Source of the DNA: Candidatus Magasanikiibacteriota bacterium
GTDB taxonomy: Bacteria; Patescibacteriota; Patescibacteriia; Magasanikbacterales; GWA2-37-8
Direction: 5' to 3'
DNA: 38,491 nucleotides
Assembly: GCA_023246715.1 (NCBI GenBank)
Contig: JAHFHZ010000008.1
Location: forward strand, 1 to 38,491
Shown piece after piece: positions 1-9,191 of the stretch (position 1 is its first letter; each line of letters opens with the position of its first letter). The translations under genes were made by a program, and so were the position numbers. The notes beneath the pieces were generated by a model. That model saw only the letters and a list, made by a program, of their open reading frames with translations, was not told the DNA's origin and did not search any database.

Positions 1-170
1 GGCTGAAATTAAAAACACCGCTGCAGCAGTTGCAGGGTGTCAGACAATTTGAGAGCGCTCGACTTAACTATGCGATTTGAGTTTATTAACAGGGTGTTAC
101 TTTACTGTGTAGATATTACACTAAAACAATATCCTAAAACAATAGTTTGGTACTATATAAACAAAAAAAA

Positions 171-204
171 CAACCCTCATAATTAATGGGGGTTGTTTCT
201 AAAA
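171..204. terminator. Hairpin AACAACCctcataattaatggGGGTTGTT with flanking A/T tracts
   Basis: Inverted repeat followed by T-rich/A-rich sequence on both sides. Confidence 0.6.
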
Positions 205-224
205 AAATAGAATAAAGCTACTTG

Positions 225-289
225 TTCCTAGCCCGTTAAGTGATCCATCCAAAGCGGGCTTTGCCTGGATCAATGTAGGGGGCTAGGAA
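225..289. other. Nested three-helix hairpin (possible structured RNA or complex terminator)
   Basis: TTCCTAGCCC (225-234) pairs with GGGCTAGGAA (280-289); TGATCCA (241-247) pairs with TGGATCA (266-272); AAAG/CTTT in the apex. Confidence 0.55.
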
Positions 290-318
290 AGTAGTACGCC
301 CCCGAAGCTGAGGGGGGG

Positions 319-1101
319 TTAGCGGGGGCCGCGCTGGGCACGCGGTGCGGGCGCGCTCGCGGAGGCTCGGGGCCAGGCGAAGTAGCCGCCAACCGCCAGC
401 AGGGAGAGCACGAGGAGCATGATGCTCATCCAGGCGCGCATTGCCCGGCTGACCACCGGGCGATCGCCGTCTATGATCAAGGGGTGGCAGCGCGTGTCGG
501 ACTGAGGGTCCCGCAGCTGGGTGAGCGGCTGGGTCTTGGTGTCCGGACGGAGCAAGACCTGCTGGATCGCGGCAGTCGGCGATCCGGCCGAGGTGGCCGC
601 AGGCGGCGGGATGGTCGGCACCCGCTCCAGGATACGCGTGAGCCTCGCGCTCTCGGGGATGGTCTCCACGGCGATCGGCCGGCCCGGCGTGGTCGGCCGG
701 CCCGAGGCGGAGCTGCCCGGAGCATCATCACCGATCACGCCAGACACGGCCACAGGGCCACGGCCACACTCGACCAGGCTCGGCGGCAGCTGGGCACTCG
801 GCACCCCGATGCCGCCCACCAGGGTGATGTCGGCCGGCGCGTCGTTGCGCGGGGGCAGGTGCAGTGCGGGGGCGGTGCGGGAAGGGAAACGGCGCTGCTC
901 GTACCTATCAAGCAATTCGGCGCGCGCCCGACCAGCGGCACTGTTCGCGTCCATGCCTTCGAAGCTGTCCGGACCGAAGCGGTCGATGATCGCCTGGAGC
1001 GCGCTCTCGATCTTCGCCAGCTCCGCGTCGAGCGGATCAGCCTGGATGGCAGGCGTGGGAGGGACCAGCGAAACGATCTGGTGTCCGTTCAATCTGCTCA
1101 T
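319..1101 (-). CDS. Hypothetical protein, Pro/Ala-rich with one C-terminal transmembrane helix
   Basis: ORF 319..1203; start trimmed to MSRLNGHQ because AGGAG lies about 8 nt upstream (CCCAGGAGTAGTTTCCATG); C-terminal MSIMLLVLSLLAVGGYFAW. Confidence 0.65.
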   Translation of the reverse strand: MSRLNGHQIVSLVPPTPAIQADPLDAELAKIESALQAIIDRFGPDSFEGMDANSAAGRARAELLDRYEQRRFPSRTAPALHLPPRNDAPADITLVGGIGVPSAQLPPSLVECGRGPVAVSGVIGDDAPGSSASGRPTTPGRPIAVETIPESARLTRILERVPTIPPPAATSAGSPTAAIQQVLLRPDTKTQPLTQLRDPQSDTRCHPLIIDGDRPVVSRAMRAWMSIMLLVLSLLAVGGYFAWPRASASAPAPRAQRGPR

Positions 1102-1237
1102 GGAAACTACTCCTGGGGTGACTGGGTTTAGTTTGCAGCACGCACAACGTGCGGCGCGGTATCCCTTGCCCATATAAATTGTGAGCAAAAAATATCGCAC
1201 CACGCGTCATGCTACAAACCAATTGTAAATGAACCGA

Positions 1238-1277
1238 CCTTCCCTTTGACTCCAAAAAATTAGCGGCAAAGGGAAGG
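1238..1277 (-). terminator. Hairpin CCTTCCCTTTG...CAAAGGGAAGG downstream of the 1321-1827 gene
   Basis: 11-bp perfect inverted repeat. Confidence 0.45.
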
Positions 1278-1320
1278 GAAGCGATGCGAGCCATTTGGGT
1301 GGCTGCGGGGGGGGTGAGGT

Positions 1321-1827
1321 CTATCTGGCAAGGGCAGCGGCGAGAGCCTGGGAGCGCTGGCGCCGTTCATCGGTCAAGCGCTGCCGCTCCGCCCGGGCAC
1401 GATCCGCCTGAATTTGTTCCACCTCTCGGGCAGACGGCTCGGCCATCAAGTGCAGGAAGCACCAAAAAGAGGAGGCGGCCGACTCACCATGCACGGCCAT
1501 TCGCAAACGCGGACAACTGTCGAAAACCTCGGCAATCGCCCCGAGACTCGAACAGTCGAGGCAAACCACGCTGCCAAGCAACCGCTTGGCCTGGCGGCGC
1601 ACGTAGGCGCACTCGGCAAGCGAGGCATCGACAGCGGCTTCGTCAGCGCGGCGCTCGGCCTCGACGAGCAGAGCGTCGACCGTGGAACCGTACTCGGCCT
1701 GGCGCCGATTCTCGGTCTCCCGAAAAAAGCTCCGCCAGTGCTGCTGACGCTGGCCATCAAGCGCGGCCCGGTCGGCGGGATCCATTCCGCCAATGCAGAA
1801 AGACCCGCGAGACAGTTCACTATGCAT
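1321..1827 (-). CDS. Hypothetical Arg/Glu/Ala-rich protein
   Basis: ORF 1321..1986; start placed at MHSELSRG because TTTTTGGAGGTTTCCATG gives a canonical SD. Confidence 0.6.
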   Translation of the reverse strand: MHSELSRGSFCIGGMDPADRAALDGQRQQHWRSFFRETENRRQAEYGSTVDALLVEAERRADEAAVDASLAECAYVRRQAKRLLGSVVCLDCSSLGAIAEVFDSCPRLRMAVHGESAASSFWCFLHLMAEPSAREVEQIQADRARAERQRLTDERRQRSQALAAALAR

Positions 1828-1976
1828 GGAAACCTCCAAAAAGATTGACCCCCCGGTCGAGCCGGGAGACAGCTGATGATTATACGTAATCATTACTTGC
1901 CTCCCGACTAAACCGAAATTTGCATCGCTTTTAAAGTAAAAAGAGCACATTATGCCAATAAATGCATAATCGTGCG

Positions 1977-2005
1977 AGTATAGCATATTTTTGCTTCATT
2001 GTCAA
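1977..2005 (-). promoter_or_regulatory. Consensus sigma70-type promoter TTGACA-N17-TATACT for the 1321-1827 gene
   Basis: Reverse complement of agtata(1977-1982)...tgtcaa(2000-2005), spacer exactly 17 nt. Confidence 0.75.
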
Positions 2006-2082
2006 GCCTATTGCGGCATATTTTGGCTAATTAAAAGCAAAAAAAGAAAAATACCCGGCTTAAAAACAGCCATATTTCGGCC

Positions 2083-2111
2083 TTGCGAGCCGTCTGGCGC
2101 TATGGTACAAT
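2083..2111 (+). promoter_or_regulatory. Promoter TTGCGA-N17-TACAAT upstream of the MBL-fold/gyrA operon
   Basis: Hexamers at 2083-2088 and 2106-2111, 17-nt spacer, about 50 nt before ATG 2166. Confidence 0.55.
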
Positions 2112-2165
2112 AAACGCACTCCAACAAAATTGGAGCTTCTGATTTAGATTTTCTATTGCCCTCTT

Positions 2166-2780
2166 ATGCACCTTTCCTGGCTCGGTAACACCTGCGTTAA
2201 AATTCAAAGCAAACCCGCCGAAGAAGAAATCAGCATTATCATCGATCCATATAAACCAACCATGGGCGATTTTCCACGCAACTTTTCACCCTCGCTCGCC
2301 CTTTTTTCCGTCGGCCAAAAAGATGCTACTACACTTTCTCAAGAACCGTTTATCATCGACACGCTCGGTGAATTTGATTTAAAAGGAGTCATGATCAACG
2401 CTTTTCCGGGCCCAGACGGCGTCGTCATTTACAAACTCGTCCTCGAAGGCATTAACTGCGTGCACCTTGGCAAGCTCACCAAAAAAATCGACGATGAAAC
2501 CGTCGAAAAATTAGGCAAAGTTGATCTACTCCTGATTCCGGCCGGCGGGGCTGGATTATTATCTGCCGAAGACGCCGCCGAAGTAACCAGCAGCCTCGAA
2601 CCACGCATTGTCATCGCGCTCAACACCCTCTCCGACAACAATCCCAAAGCCGAACCAATTTCCAATTTTATCAAAGCGGTGGGGCTCAAGCCGGAGGTTA
2701 CCGATAAAAAAATTATCCTCAAACACAAAGATCTGCCCCAGGGCGAAACCAAATTATTCGTGCTGGAAAAAAATATCTAG
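2166..2780 (+). CDS. MBL-fold (UlaG-like) metal-dependent hydrolase family protein
   Basis: MHLSWLGNTCVKIQ...IIIDPY...GEFDLKGV...VDLLLIPAGG pattern. Confidence 0.7.
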   Translation: MHLSWLGNTCVKIQSKPAEEEISIIIDPYKPTMGDFPRNFSPSLALFSVGQKDATTLSQEPFIIDTLGEFDLKGVMINAFPGPDGVVIYKLVLEGINCVHLGKLTKKIDDETVEKLGKVDLLLIPAGGAGLLSAEDAAEVTSSLEPRIVIALNTLSDNNPKAEPISNFIKAVGLKPEVTDKKIILKHKDLPQGETKLFVLEKNI

Positions 2781-2813
2781 GCAATCAAATTATTGAATCA
2801 AAAAATCTTTAAA

Positions 2814-3239
2814 ATGCCTGCCAAAAATTCCGCTCCGGCTAAAACACGAAGTCCGCGGCCAAAAAAATCAGTTACGCTGTTGCCCATCAGCGCCCCGCCA
2901 CGCGGCGCGCGCGCCTACATGTGGGCGGGGGTGCTGATTATTTCCGCCCTGGTGGTAATGTTGTGGGTGTGGTCTCTCAAAATAGAACTCTCCTTTTACG
3001 ATTGGAAAAACACCCCGGAACAAAATTTTTGGCAGCACAGCCGCGCGGCCTGGGCTGAGTTATTCAAATCCAACCCCACCGAGTTAACCAAACAAGAAAT
3101 AACCGACGATTTGAAAAACGCGCTGCAAGAGCTGCAAACGGCTGATTTCACTACCACTACGACAACCGCCGCCAGCGCCACCTCCACCGCTAACGGCAGC
3201 AGTTCAAACACGCTGCCAACCAGTTCAACGAGGCCTTAA
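2814..3239 (+). CDS. Hypothetical protein with one N-terminal transmembrane helix
   Basis: ORF 2793..3239; probable start MPAKNSAP; TM segment MWAGVLIISALVVMLWVWSL; Thr/Ser-rich C-terminus. Confidence 0.6.
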   Translation: MPAKNSAPAKTRSPRPKKSVTLLPISAPPRGARAYMWAGVLIISALVVMLWVWSLKIELSFYDWKNTPEQNFWQHSRAAWAELFKSNPTELTKQEITDDLKNALQELQTADFTTTTTTAASATSTANGSSSNTLPTSSTRP

Positions 3240-3299
3240 AACACAAAAACATCAACAAAAACCTGCTGGTGTTTTACTGTTTTAATGTGTTAATGGACT

Positions 3300-5768
3300 A
3301 TGCCCGAACAACAACCAAAACTGATTGCTCCGGAAATCGGAAGAATCTCTCCCGCTCCGATCGTGGATGAAATCAAAGCGTCCTACCTCGAATACGCCAT
3401 GAGCGTTATCGTTTCGCGCGCGCTGCCCGACGTGCGCGACGGGCTCAAACCCGTGCACCGGCGTATTTTGTACGCCATGTGGCGCCTCGGCCTCCGGCAC
3501 AACGTCAAATTCCGCAAATCCGCCAACGTAGTCGGTGAGGTGATGGCCAAATATCACCCCCACGGTGATTCAGCCATCTACGATTCGTTAGTACGCATGG
3601 CGCAGGATTTTTCCATGCGCAAGCCCCTGGTCAATGGGCAAGGAAACTTCGGCTCCATGGACGGCGATTCGGCGGCCGCTATGCGCTACACCGAAGCGCG
3701 CCTGATGGCGATTGGCGAGGAATTATTAGTCGACATCGAAAAAGAAACCGTCCGCTTTATTCCCAACTACGACGGTTCCCAAGAAGAACCCTTAGTGCTC
3801 CCGGCCAAAGTCCCCAACCTGCTGTTAAACGGCACGGTGGGTATCGCGGTCGGAATGGCCACCAATATCCCGCCGCACAACCTTGGTGAATTATGCCAAG
3901 GCATCACCCATCTGCTTGATCACCCCCAAGCAACCATCGAGGAATTATCCGAAATCATCCAAGGGCCGGACTTCCCCACCGGGGGAATAATTTATAATAA
4001 AAAAGATATCCTGGCGGCCTACGTCACCGGGCGAGGCGGCGTAGTATTGCGCGCTAAGACCGAAATCAAAGAAGCTAAAAACGGCCAATTCCAGATTTTA
4101 GTGACCGAAGTCCCCTACCAAGTAAACAAGGCCGAGCTGCTCGAAAAAATCGCCAACCTGGTGCAAGAAAAAAAACTCGAAGGCATCCGCGACCTACGCG
4201 ATGAATCCAACAAAGAAGGCGTGCGCGTGGTGATTGAACTTAAAAAAGACAGCTACCCCAAAAAAGTCCTCAATCAGCTGTTCAAACACACCGATTTGCA
4301 AACCACGTTCCACTTCAACATGCTGGCGCTCGTTGACGGCATCCAGCCCCGGGTCTTGAATCTTAAAAATGTTTTAGAAGAGTTCATCAAACATCGCCAA
4401 GTAGTGATTCGCGCTCGCACGGTTTTCGATCTCAACAAAGCCACAGACCGCGCGCATATTCTGGAAGGCCTAAAAATGGCTCTGGACAAAATCGACTTAG
4501 TGATCAAAACCATCCGCGCCAGCCGCGATAAAGAAGAAGCCAAAATTGAATTAATTAAAAAATTCAAATTTTCCGAAGCGCAGGCCGCCGCCATTTTAGA
4601 AATGCGCCTCTCCGCGCTGGCTAACCTGGAGCGCCAAAAAATTGAAACGGAACTGGCCGAGAAAAAACTGTTAATCAAAGAATTAGAATCGATCCTGGCT
4701 TCCGCAATAAAAATTATCGGCATTATCAAAACTGAAACCAAAGAACTGCAGGCCAAATATGATGATCCGCGCCGCACCCAGCTGATCGCGCACGGCATCA
4801 AAGAATTCACGATGGAAGATTTAATTGCCAACGAACCAACCATCGTCATGACCACTACCGACGGTTACATTAAACGCCTGCCCCCCGACACGTTCCGCCA
4901 ACAAAGCCGGGGCGGCAAAGGAGTAATCGGCGTCACCACCAAAGAAGAAGAATCAGTCGATCAGCTACTCACCACCAACACCCACGATAATTTGCTGTTC
5001 TTCACCAACCGTGGCCGCGTGTTCCAATTATTTGCCTACGACATCCCGCAGGCCAGCCGCACCGCCAAGGGCCAGGCGCTAGTGAATTTTTTACAGCTCG
5101 CCCCGAACGAAAAAATTACCGCGTTATTTCCGCAAAGCGATATTGGCAAATTTAAATTCCTGGTCATGGCCACATCTACGGGGCTGATCAAAAAAACCCC
5201 GCTCGAAGACTTTGCCAATGTGCGCCGGAGTGGAATCATCGCGCTGAAGCTCAAAACCGACGACAGCATGGAATGGGTGCGCCCCTCGCGCGGCACCGAC
5301 GACATCATGATCGCCACCCAGCAAGGCCAGGCTATCCATTTTAAAGAAGCCGACGTGCGCCCCATGGGCCGCACCGCTGCCGGCGTGCGCGGCATTCGCC
5401 TGCACGGTGCCGACAAAGTGGTGGGTATGGATGTCGTTGACCCAAAAAATAAAACCGTGGAATTCCTGATCGTAGGCGAAAACGGCCTTGGCAAGCTCAC
5501 CGAAATCAACAGCTACAAAGTACAGGGTCGCGGCGGCAGCGGTATCAAGACCGCCAAAATCACCGATAAAACCGGCGCCGTTATTCACGCGAGCGCCATC
5601 GACAAAACTACCGCCAACGAAAAAGATATCGTGCTGATGTCGGCCAAAGGCCAAGTAATCAGAATGCCGTTTGGCTCCATTCCCTCCTCCGGTCGCGCCA
5701 CCCAGGGGGTCCGTCTGATGCGCTTCAAGGAAGGCGATGATAAAGTGGTGAGTGTGACACTCATCTAA
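3300..5768 (+). CDS. gyrA: DNA gyrase subunit A
   Basis: [34 protein letters not shown]-containing RYTEARL, C-terminal beta-pinwheel with QSRGGKG box. Confidence 0.97.
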   Translation: MPEQQPKLIAPEIGRISPAPIVDEIKASYLEYAMSVIVSRALPDVRDGLKPVHRRILYAMWRLGLRHNVKFRKSANVVGEVMAKYHPHGDSAIYDSLVRMAQDFSMRKPLVNGQGNFGSMDGDSAAAMRYTEARLMAIGEELLVDIEKETVRFIPNYDGSQEEPLVLPAKVPNLLLNGTVGIAVGMATNIPPHNLGELCQGITHLLDHPQATIEELSEIIQGPDFPTGGIIYNKKDILAAYVTGRGGVVLRAKTEIKEAKNGQFQILVTEVPYQVNKAELLEKIANLVQEKKLEGIRDLRDESNKEGVRVVIELKKDSYPKKVLNQLFKHTDLQTTFHFNMLALVDGIQPRVLNLKNVLEEFIKHRQVVIRARTVFDLNKATDRAHILEGLKMALDKIDLVIKTIRASRDKEEAKIELIKKFKFSEAQAAAILEMRLSALANLERQKIETELAEKKLLIKELESILASAIKIIGIIKTETKELQAKYDDPRRTQLIAHGIKEFTMEDLIANEPTIVMTTTDGYIKRLPPDTFRQQSRGGKGVIGVTTKEEESVDQLLTTNTHDNLLFFTNRGRVFQLFAYDIPQASRTAKGQALVNFLQLAPNEKITALFPQSDIGKFKFLVMATSTGLIKKTPLEDFANVRRSGIIALKLKTDDSMEWVRPSRGTDDIMIATQQGQAIHFKEADVRPMGRTAAGVRGIRLHGADKVVGMDVVDPKNKTVEFLIVGENGLGKLTEINSYKVQGRGGSGIKTAKITDKTGAVIHASAIDKTTANEKDIVLMSAKGQVIRMPFGSIPSSGRATQGVRLMRFKEGDDKVVSVTLI

Positions 5769-5783
5769 AACTTACTCCAAAAA

Positions 5784-5823
5784 AAATAACCCCGCCTCAT
5801 TAAAACAGGCGGGGTTATTTTTT
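5784..5823 (+). terminator. Rho-independent terminator after gyrA
   Basis: AATAACCCCGCCTcattaaaacAGGCGGGGTTATTTTTTT. Confidence 0.85.
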
Positions 5824-5857
5824 TAAACACAGATTTATTCTCACGCTGGCCGCCTTT

Positions 5858-7012
5858 CTAAAGCGACCAATTGGAAAACATCCGGAGCGCTTCGACGATT
5901 TCTGCTTCTGGAGCCCCAAACGATAATCGCACGTATCCTTCGGCACCAAAAGCCGCGCCAGGAACCAACGCGATATTCGCGTCATCAATCAAACGGCGGC
6001 AAACACGGGCCGAATCACGCTCGGCGTTGCCAAGCGCCGCGAGCGAAACAAAAGCATACAAACCCGCCGGAATAGCTACGGTAGTTTTAAAATATTCCTG
6101 CAACGCCGCTAAAAACGCGCGGCGGCGAAGTTCGAGGGCGCCCCGCACATAAGGCAGCACTTCCCCGGCACGCGCCAAAGCCCCAAGGGCCGCAAACTGG
6201 CTAATACTCGAAGTACCAGTGGTACTCTGGGTTTGCAAGGTAGTCAACTGCTCAATAATCGCCTGGGGGCCAAAGGCCGCGCCAACGCGCCAACCGGTCA
6301 TGGCAAAATGTTTAGAACAGCTCTGTATCACCACCACCCGATCCCGATATTCAGAGAATGACCCAGCCGAAATAAATTCCGCCCCGTCATAGGTGAGGCC
6401 GCTATATACTTCATCAGATACAACCAATAAGTCATGCTGCGCGGCCATGGCCAGAATAGCCTGCAGTTCTGCTCTTGAATATAATGCTCCGGTGGGATTA
6501 CCGGCGCTATTAATAATTAATAATTTTGTTTTAGAAGTAATCGCTTGTTCCAGAGCCTGCAGATCCGGCTTCCAACCATTTGCTTCAGTCGTAGGCACAA
6601 CAACCGGCTGGCCACCGCCTAAACGCACCATGCTTGGGTATGAAACCCAGTACGGCGAAAAAATAATTGCTTCGTCGCCCGGCTTAATAAACAACTGGCA
6701 CAAGGCAAACAAAGCGAATTTACCGCCGCAGGTAATGATTGTTTCCGCCACCGAAAATTGTGTCGCGTAAGTTGCGTTCAACCAACCAGCAAAAGCCGCT
6801 CGCAATTCCGGAATACCGGCGGCGGGCGAGTACTGAGTTTTGCCTTCGCGTATAGCGCGCTCAGCGGCTTCCACAATCACCGGGTGCGGCGGCAGCAATG
6901 GCTCCCCAATGCTCAAATTAAAAACCCGCTCACCCTGGGATTTTTTAAGCAGCGCGCGACTGTTAATGGCCACAATCGCCGAAGATTCAATGGGGAAGGT
7001 GGGAATCTGCAC
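5858..7012 (-). CDS. PLP-dependent class I/II aminotransferase (aspartate aminotransferase-like)
   Basis: LSIGEPLLPPHP..., SAGNPTGALYS, VSDEVYSGLTYDG, SCSKHFAMTGWRVG. Confidence 0.9.
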   Translation of the reverse strand: MQIPTFPIESSAIVAINSRALLKKSQGERVFNLSIGEPLLPPHPVIVEAAERAIREGKTQYSPAAGIPELRAAFAGWLNATYATQFSVAETIITCGGKFALFALCQLFIKPGDEAIIFSPYWVSYPSMVRLGGGQPVVVPTTEANGWKPDLQALEQAITSKTKLLIINSAGNPTGALYSRAELQAILAMAAQHDLLVVSDEVYSGLTYDGAEFISAGSFSEYRDRVVVIQSCSKHFAMTGWRVGAAFGPQAIIEQLTTLQTQSTTGTSSISQFAALGALARAGEVLPYVRGALELRRRAFLAALQEYFKTTVAIPAGLYAFVSLAALGNAERDSARVCRRLIDDANIALVPGAAFGAEGYVRLSFGAPEAEIVEALRMFSNWSL

Positions 7013-7090
7013 AAAAAATCTGTATATAAAACAATCTCTAAAATCCTAACAGATTTAACCTCGCGGAGCAACGATTAAAAAATACGATTA

Positions 7091-7119
7091 AAAACCTCGA
7101 TTCTAAATCGAGTTTTTTT
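7091..7119. terminator. Hairpin CTCGATTctaAATCGAG with flanking A/T runs
   Basis: aaaacCTCGATTctaAATCGAGttttttt. Confidence 0.6.
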
Positions 7120-7185
7120 AGCTCATGAGCGCTCCTATGTGGCACAGAAGCTACCTCGCAGATTACCCAGCCGGTGGTAAATCGT

Positions 7186-8421
7186 TTAAGGCAGGTCAAA
7201 AGCATGGCGCGGACGAGTTAATCGCCAGATGACAAAGGCAACGATTGGCAGCAACCAAAATACGAAGGGTGGTACGTAAAGCTGCACAATCCCAAACAGA
7301 CTGATCCTCTCAATAGATATTGACCCAGTTACTGTCGCCACGTTATCGAGTAGCGCCTTATCCTCGGTCAGGCTGATTTTTAATTCGGCATTAGCCGCTG
7401 TGACTTGACGATCGTTTTCAATGCGTTTATTTTTTATTTGTTGGTTTTCGGACTGGAGTTGCTGATTGAAGAAGGATCGGTTGGCAGAAAGATTATTTCG
7501 TTCGGTAATCAGGCTCTGATAGGCCGGAGTGGTGGTAGCCGGACTATCCTTGATCTGCTGGTTTACGTTGGCCAGGTTTCGTTCAATATTTTTTAATTGA
7601 TTATTGAGGTGGGCTGCGGCGGTTCGGTGGTCAGATTCGATTTTGGCGCGCACTACCTGCAGGTGTTTCAGAATATCCGTTTGAGTAGCGGTTTCGTGTT
7701 CGATGGCGCGTTTTTCAGGGAGTAGATTTTGTTGTTGTTCGGATTCAACGAGGAACGCTTCGGGGACGATCTCAGCTATCTCAGCGCGGAAGTCCCCGAA
7801 GATGGTCTGGGGCAAGACAAAATCAAGTGAAGCGTACTCGGAATTGATTCGGGCGTTGTCGATACGGCCGCCATAACCGCGGATGATCGTCTGCAAGCGG
7901 CGGGCTAATTTTTGGACAGCCCGAGATTTAAAGTCGGCTTGATAGTTTGTTTTTAAGAATTCTCTGGTATCATTTATTTGGTCAAGATCAAAAAAAGTAC
8001 CTAGTAGTCCGCCAGTTAGTCGATTCACCGTTACCCTTACATCGCTGGAACCAAGCCCGGTAGCAGCACCATATTCAATATCCAAAGATGGTCCAGCGGT
8101 GGGCTGGTACGCTGATTTTTCAGCATCGAGCGGATTGGTTAGAGGGGTCGCGGAAAGTAAGTGACCACTGCCCTGCCCCGCAGGTATACGGGGATAGCCA
8201 CTGAAGGGTTGATTATTTCTGTGTTTTATTACGACCAGTACCAACACCAGCGCGGCTCCGGCTAGGGCAAACCAACGGAAAGTCCAAGTGGTTTTTAATT
8301 GTGCCGGTTGCGTGGCAGGTAAGGCGGCAAACAATTTATCTTTCAGCGCGTCGTGGTGGAGCGGGAGGTGTCGAGCGGCTGCACCCCACCGCGCGAGAAG
8401 TTGTTTGATGGATGAGGACAT
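7186..8421 (-). CDS. DUF4349-like two-TM membrane protein (putative sigma-factor regulator)
   Basis: Start placed at MSSSIKQLLARW; TM near N-terminus, long coiled-coil region, C-terminal TM; directly downstream of the ECF sigma gene. Confidence 0.65.
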   Translation of the reverse strand: MSSSIKQLLARWGAAARHLPLHHDALKDKLFAALPATQPAQLKTTWTFRWFALAGAALVLVLVVIKHRNNQPFSGYPRIPAGQGSGHLLSATPLTNPLDAEKSAYQPTAGPSLDIEYGAATGLGSSDVRVTVNRLTGGLLGTFFDLDQINDTREFLKTNYQADFKSRAVQKLARRLQTIIRGYGGRIDNARINSEYASLDFVLPQTIFGDFRAEIAEIVPEAFLVESEQQQNLLPEKRAIEHETATQTDILKHLQVVRAKIESDHRTAAAHLNNQLKNIERNLANVNQQIKDSPATTTPAYQSLITERNNLSANRSFFNQQLQSENQQIKNKRIENDRQVTAANAELKISLTEDKALLDNVATVTGSISIERISLFGIVQLYVPPFVFWLLPIVAFVIWRLTRPRHAFDLP

Positions 8422-8425
8422 AAAA

Positions 8426-8956
8426 TTAGGAACGATTAAGAATAACCCGGGCGCGGGCCAAGGCGCGATGGGCGCGCACGCGGGCAACCAGCGGCGCAAT
8501 GCCGAGCACAGCCGCGCTTTCTTTAAAAGTTAACTCTCCCAGGTAGCGTAAGCGAAGGATTTCCTGATCAGTCGGGCTGAGTTGGCGCAGGATACTCTCG
8601 GTCAGGATTTTTTCTTGCAGTCTTTCCGAAGTGGCGGCTTGATCGGAGTGGTCGGGTGGATTTTCTGGAAGGGGTGGCTCGTGGGCAGCTTTGCGCCAGT
8701 GTTCCTGGCAGACATTACGAGCAATAGCGAAGAGCCAGGCACTGAACCGTACGCCGCGCGGGCGGAACCGAGGCAACGCGCCGATGGCTTTGAGCCAGGT
8801 GGTCTGCAGACAATCTTCGGCTAATTCGGTGTGGCGCAGCGTATTTACCAGATAACCGTAGAGTCTGGGGGTAATATCATCAAAAAGCTCGGCCAGGGCC
8901 GCTCGATCGCCGGTTTGGGCGCGCTTTACCAAAGCGAGTTCTTCGTCAAGACTCAT
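8426..8956 (-). CDS. ECF-type RNA polymerase sigma-70 family factor
   Basis: LVKRAQTGDRAALAELFDDITPRLYGYL...AEDCLQTTWLKA...RLRYLGELTFKESAAVLGIAPLVARVRAHRALARAR. Confidence 0.88.
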   Translation of the reverse strand: MSLDEELALVKRAQTGDRAALAELFDDITPRLYGYLVNTLRHTELAEDCLQTTWLKAIGALPRFRPRGVRFSAWLFAIARNVCQEHWRKAAHEPPLPENPPDHSDQAATSERLQEKILTESILRQLSPTDQEILRLRYLGELTFKESAAVLGIAPLVARVRAHRALARARVILNRS

Positions 8957-9065
8957 ACGATGGGTTAAGTAACGATCGTTAGTATATAAGGATAATGCGG
9001 AAAGAGAGTCAAATGTTACAGGTTACGTTGGTTCATAACTTTTGCTGCAAAAACTGGCTATAACT

Positions 9066-9096
9066 TTAAAAATGCCCTTTCAGGCATCTTTAAAAG
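9066..9096 (-). terminator. Hairpin downstream of tRNA-Arg(CCG)
   Basis: GATGCCtgaaagGGCATTTTTAAAG on the minus strand. Confidence 0.5.
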
Positions 9097-9105
9097 TATA
9101 CTGCG

Positions 9106-9177
9106 TGCTCTCACCAGGAGTCGAACCTGGATCTTCAGCTTCGGAGGCTAATGTCCTATCCATTGAACGATGAGAGC
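9106..9177 (-). tRNA. tRNA-Arg(CCG)
   Basis: GCTCTCATCGTTCAATGGATAGGACATTAGCCTCCGAAGCTGAAGATCCAGGTTCGACTCCTGGTGAGAGCA; acceptor pairing, loop CTCCGAA. Confidence 0.9.
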
Positions 9178-9191
9178 AAAAATTGCTTATT

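Noticed and set aside
484-1177. Plus-strand ORFs of 215 and 218 aa over the GC-rich islet
   Set aside because: Overlap the SD-led minus gene; Arg/Gly-rich composition is typical of spurious frames in GC-rich DNA.
1176-1190. AATTGTGAGC resembling a lac operator half-site (vector contamination)
   Set aside because: Only 10 bp match and no other vector-like sequence; chance similarity is likely.
5036-5654. Minus-strand ORFs antisense to gyrA
   Set aside because: Shadow ORFs of a strongly conserved gene.
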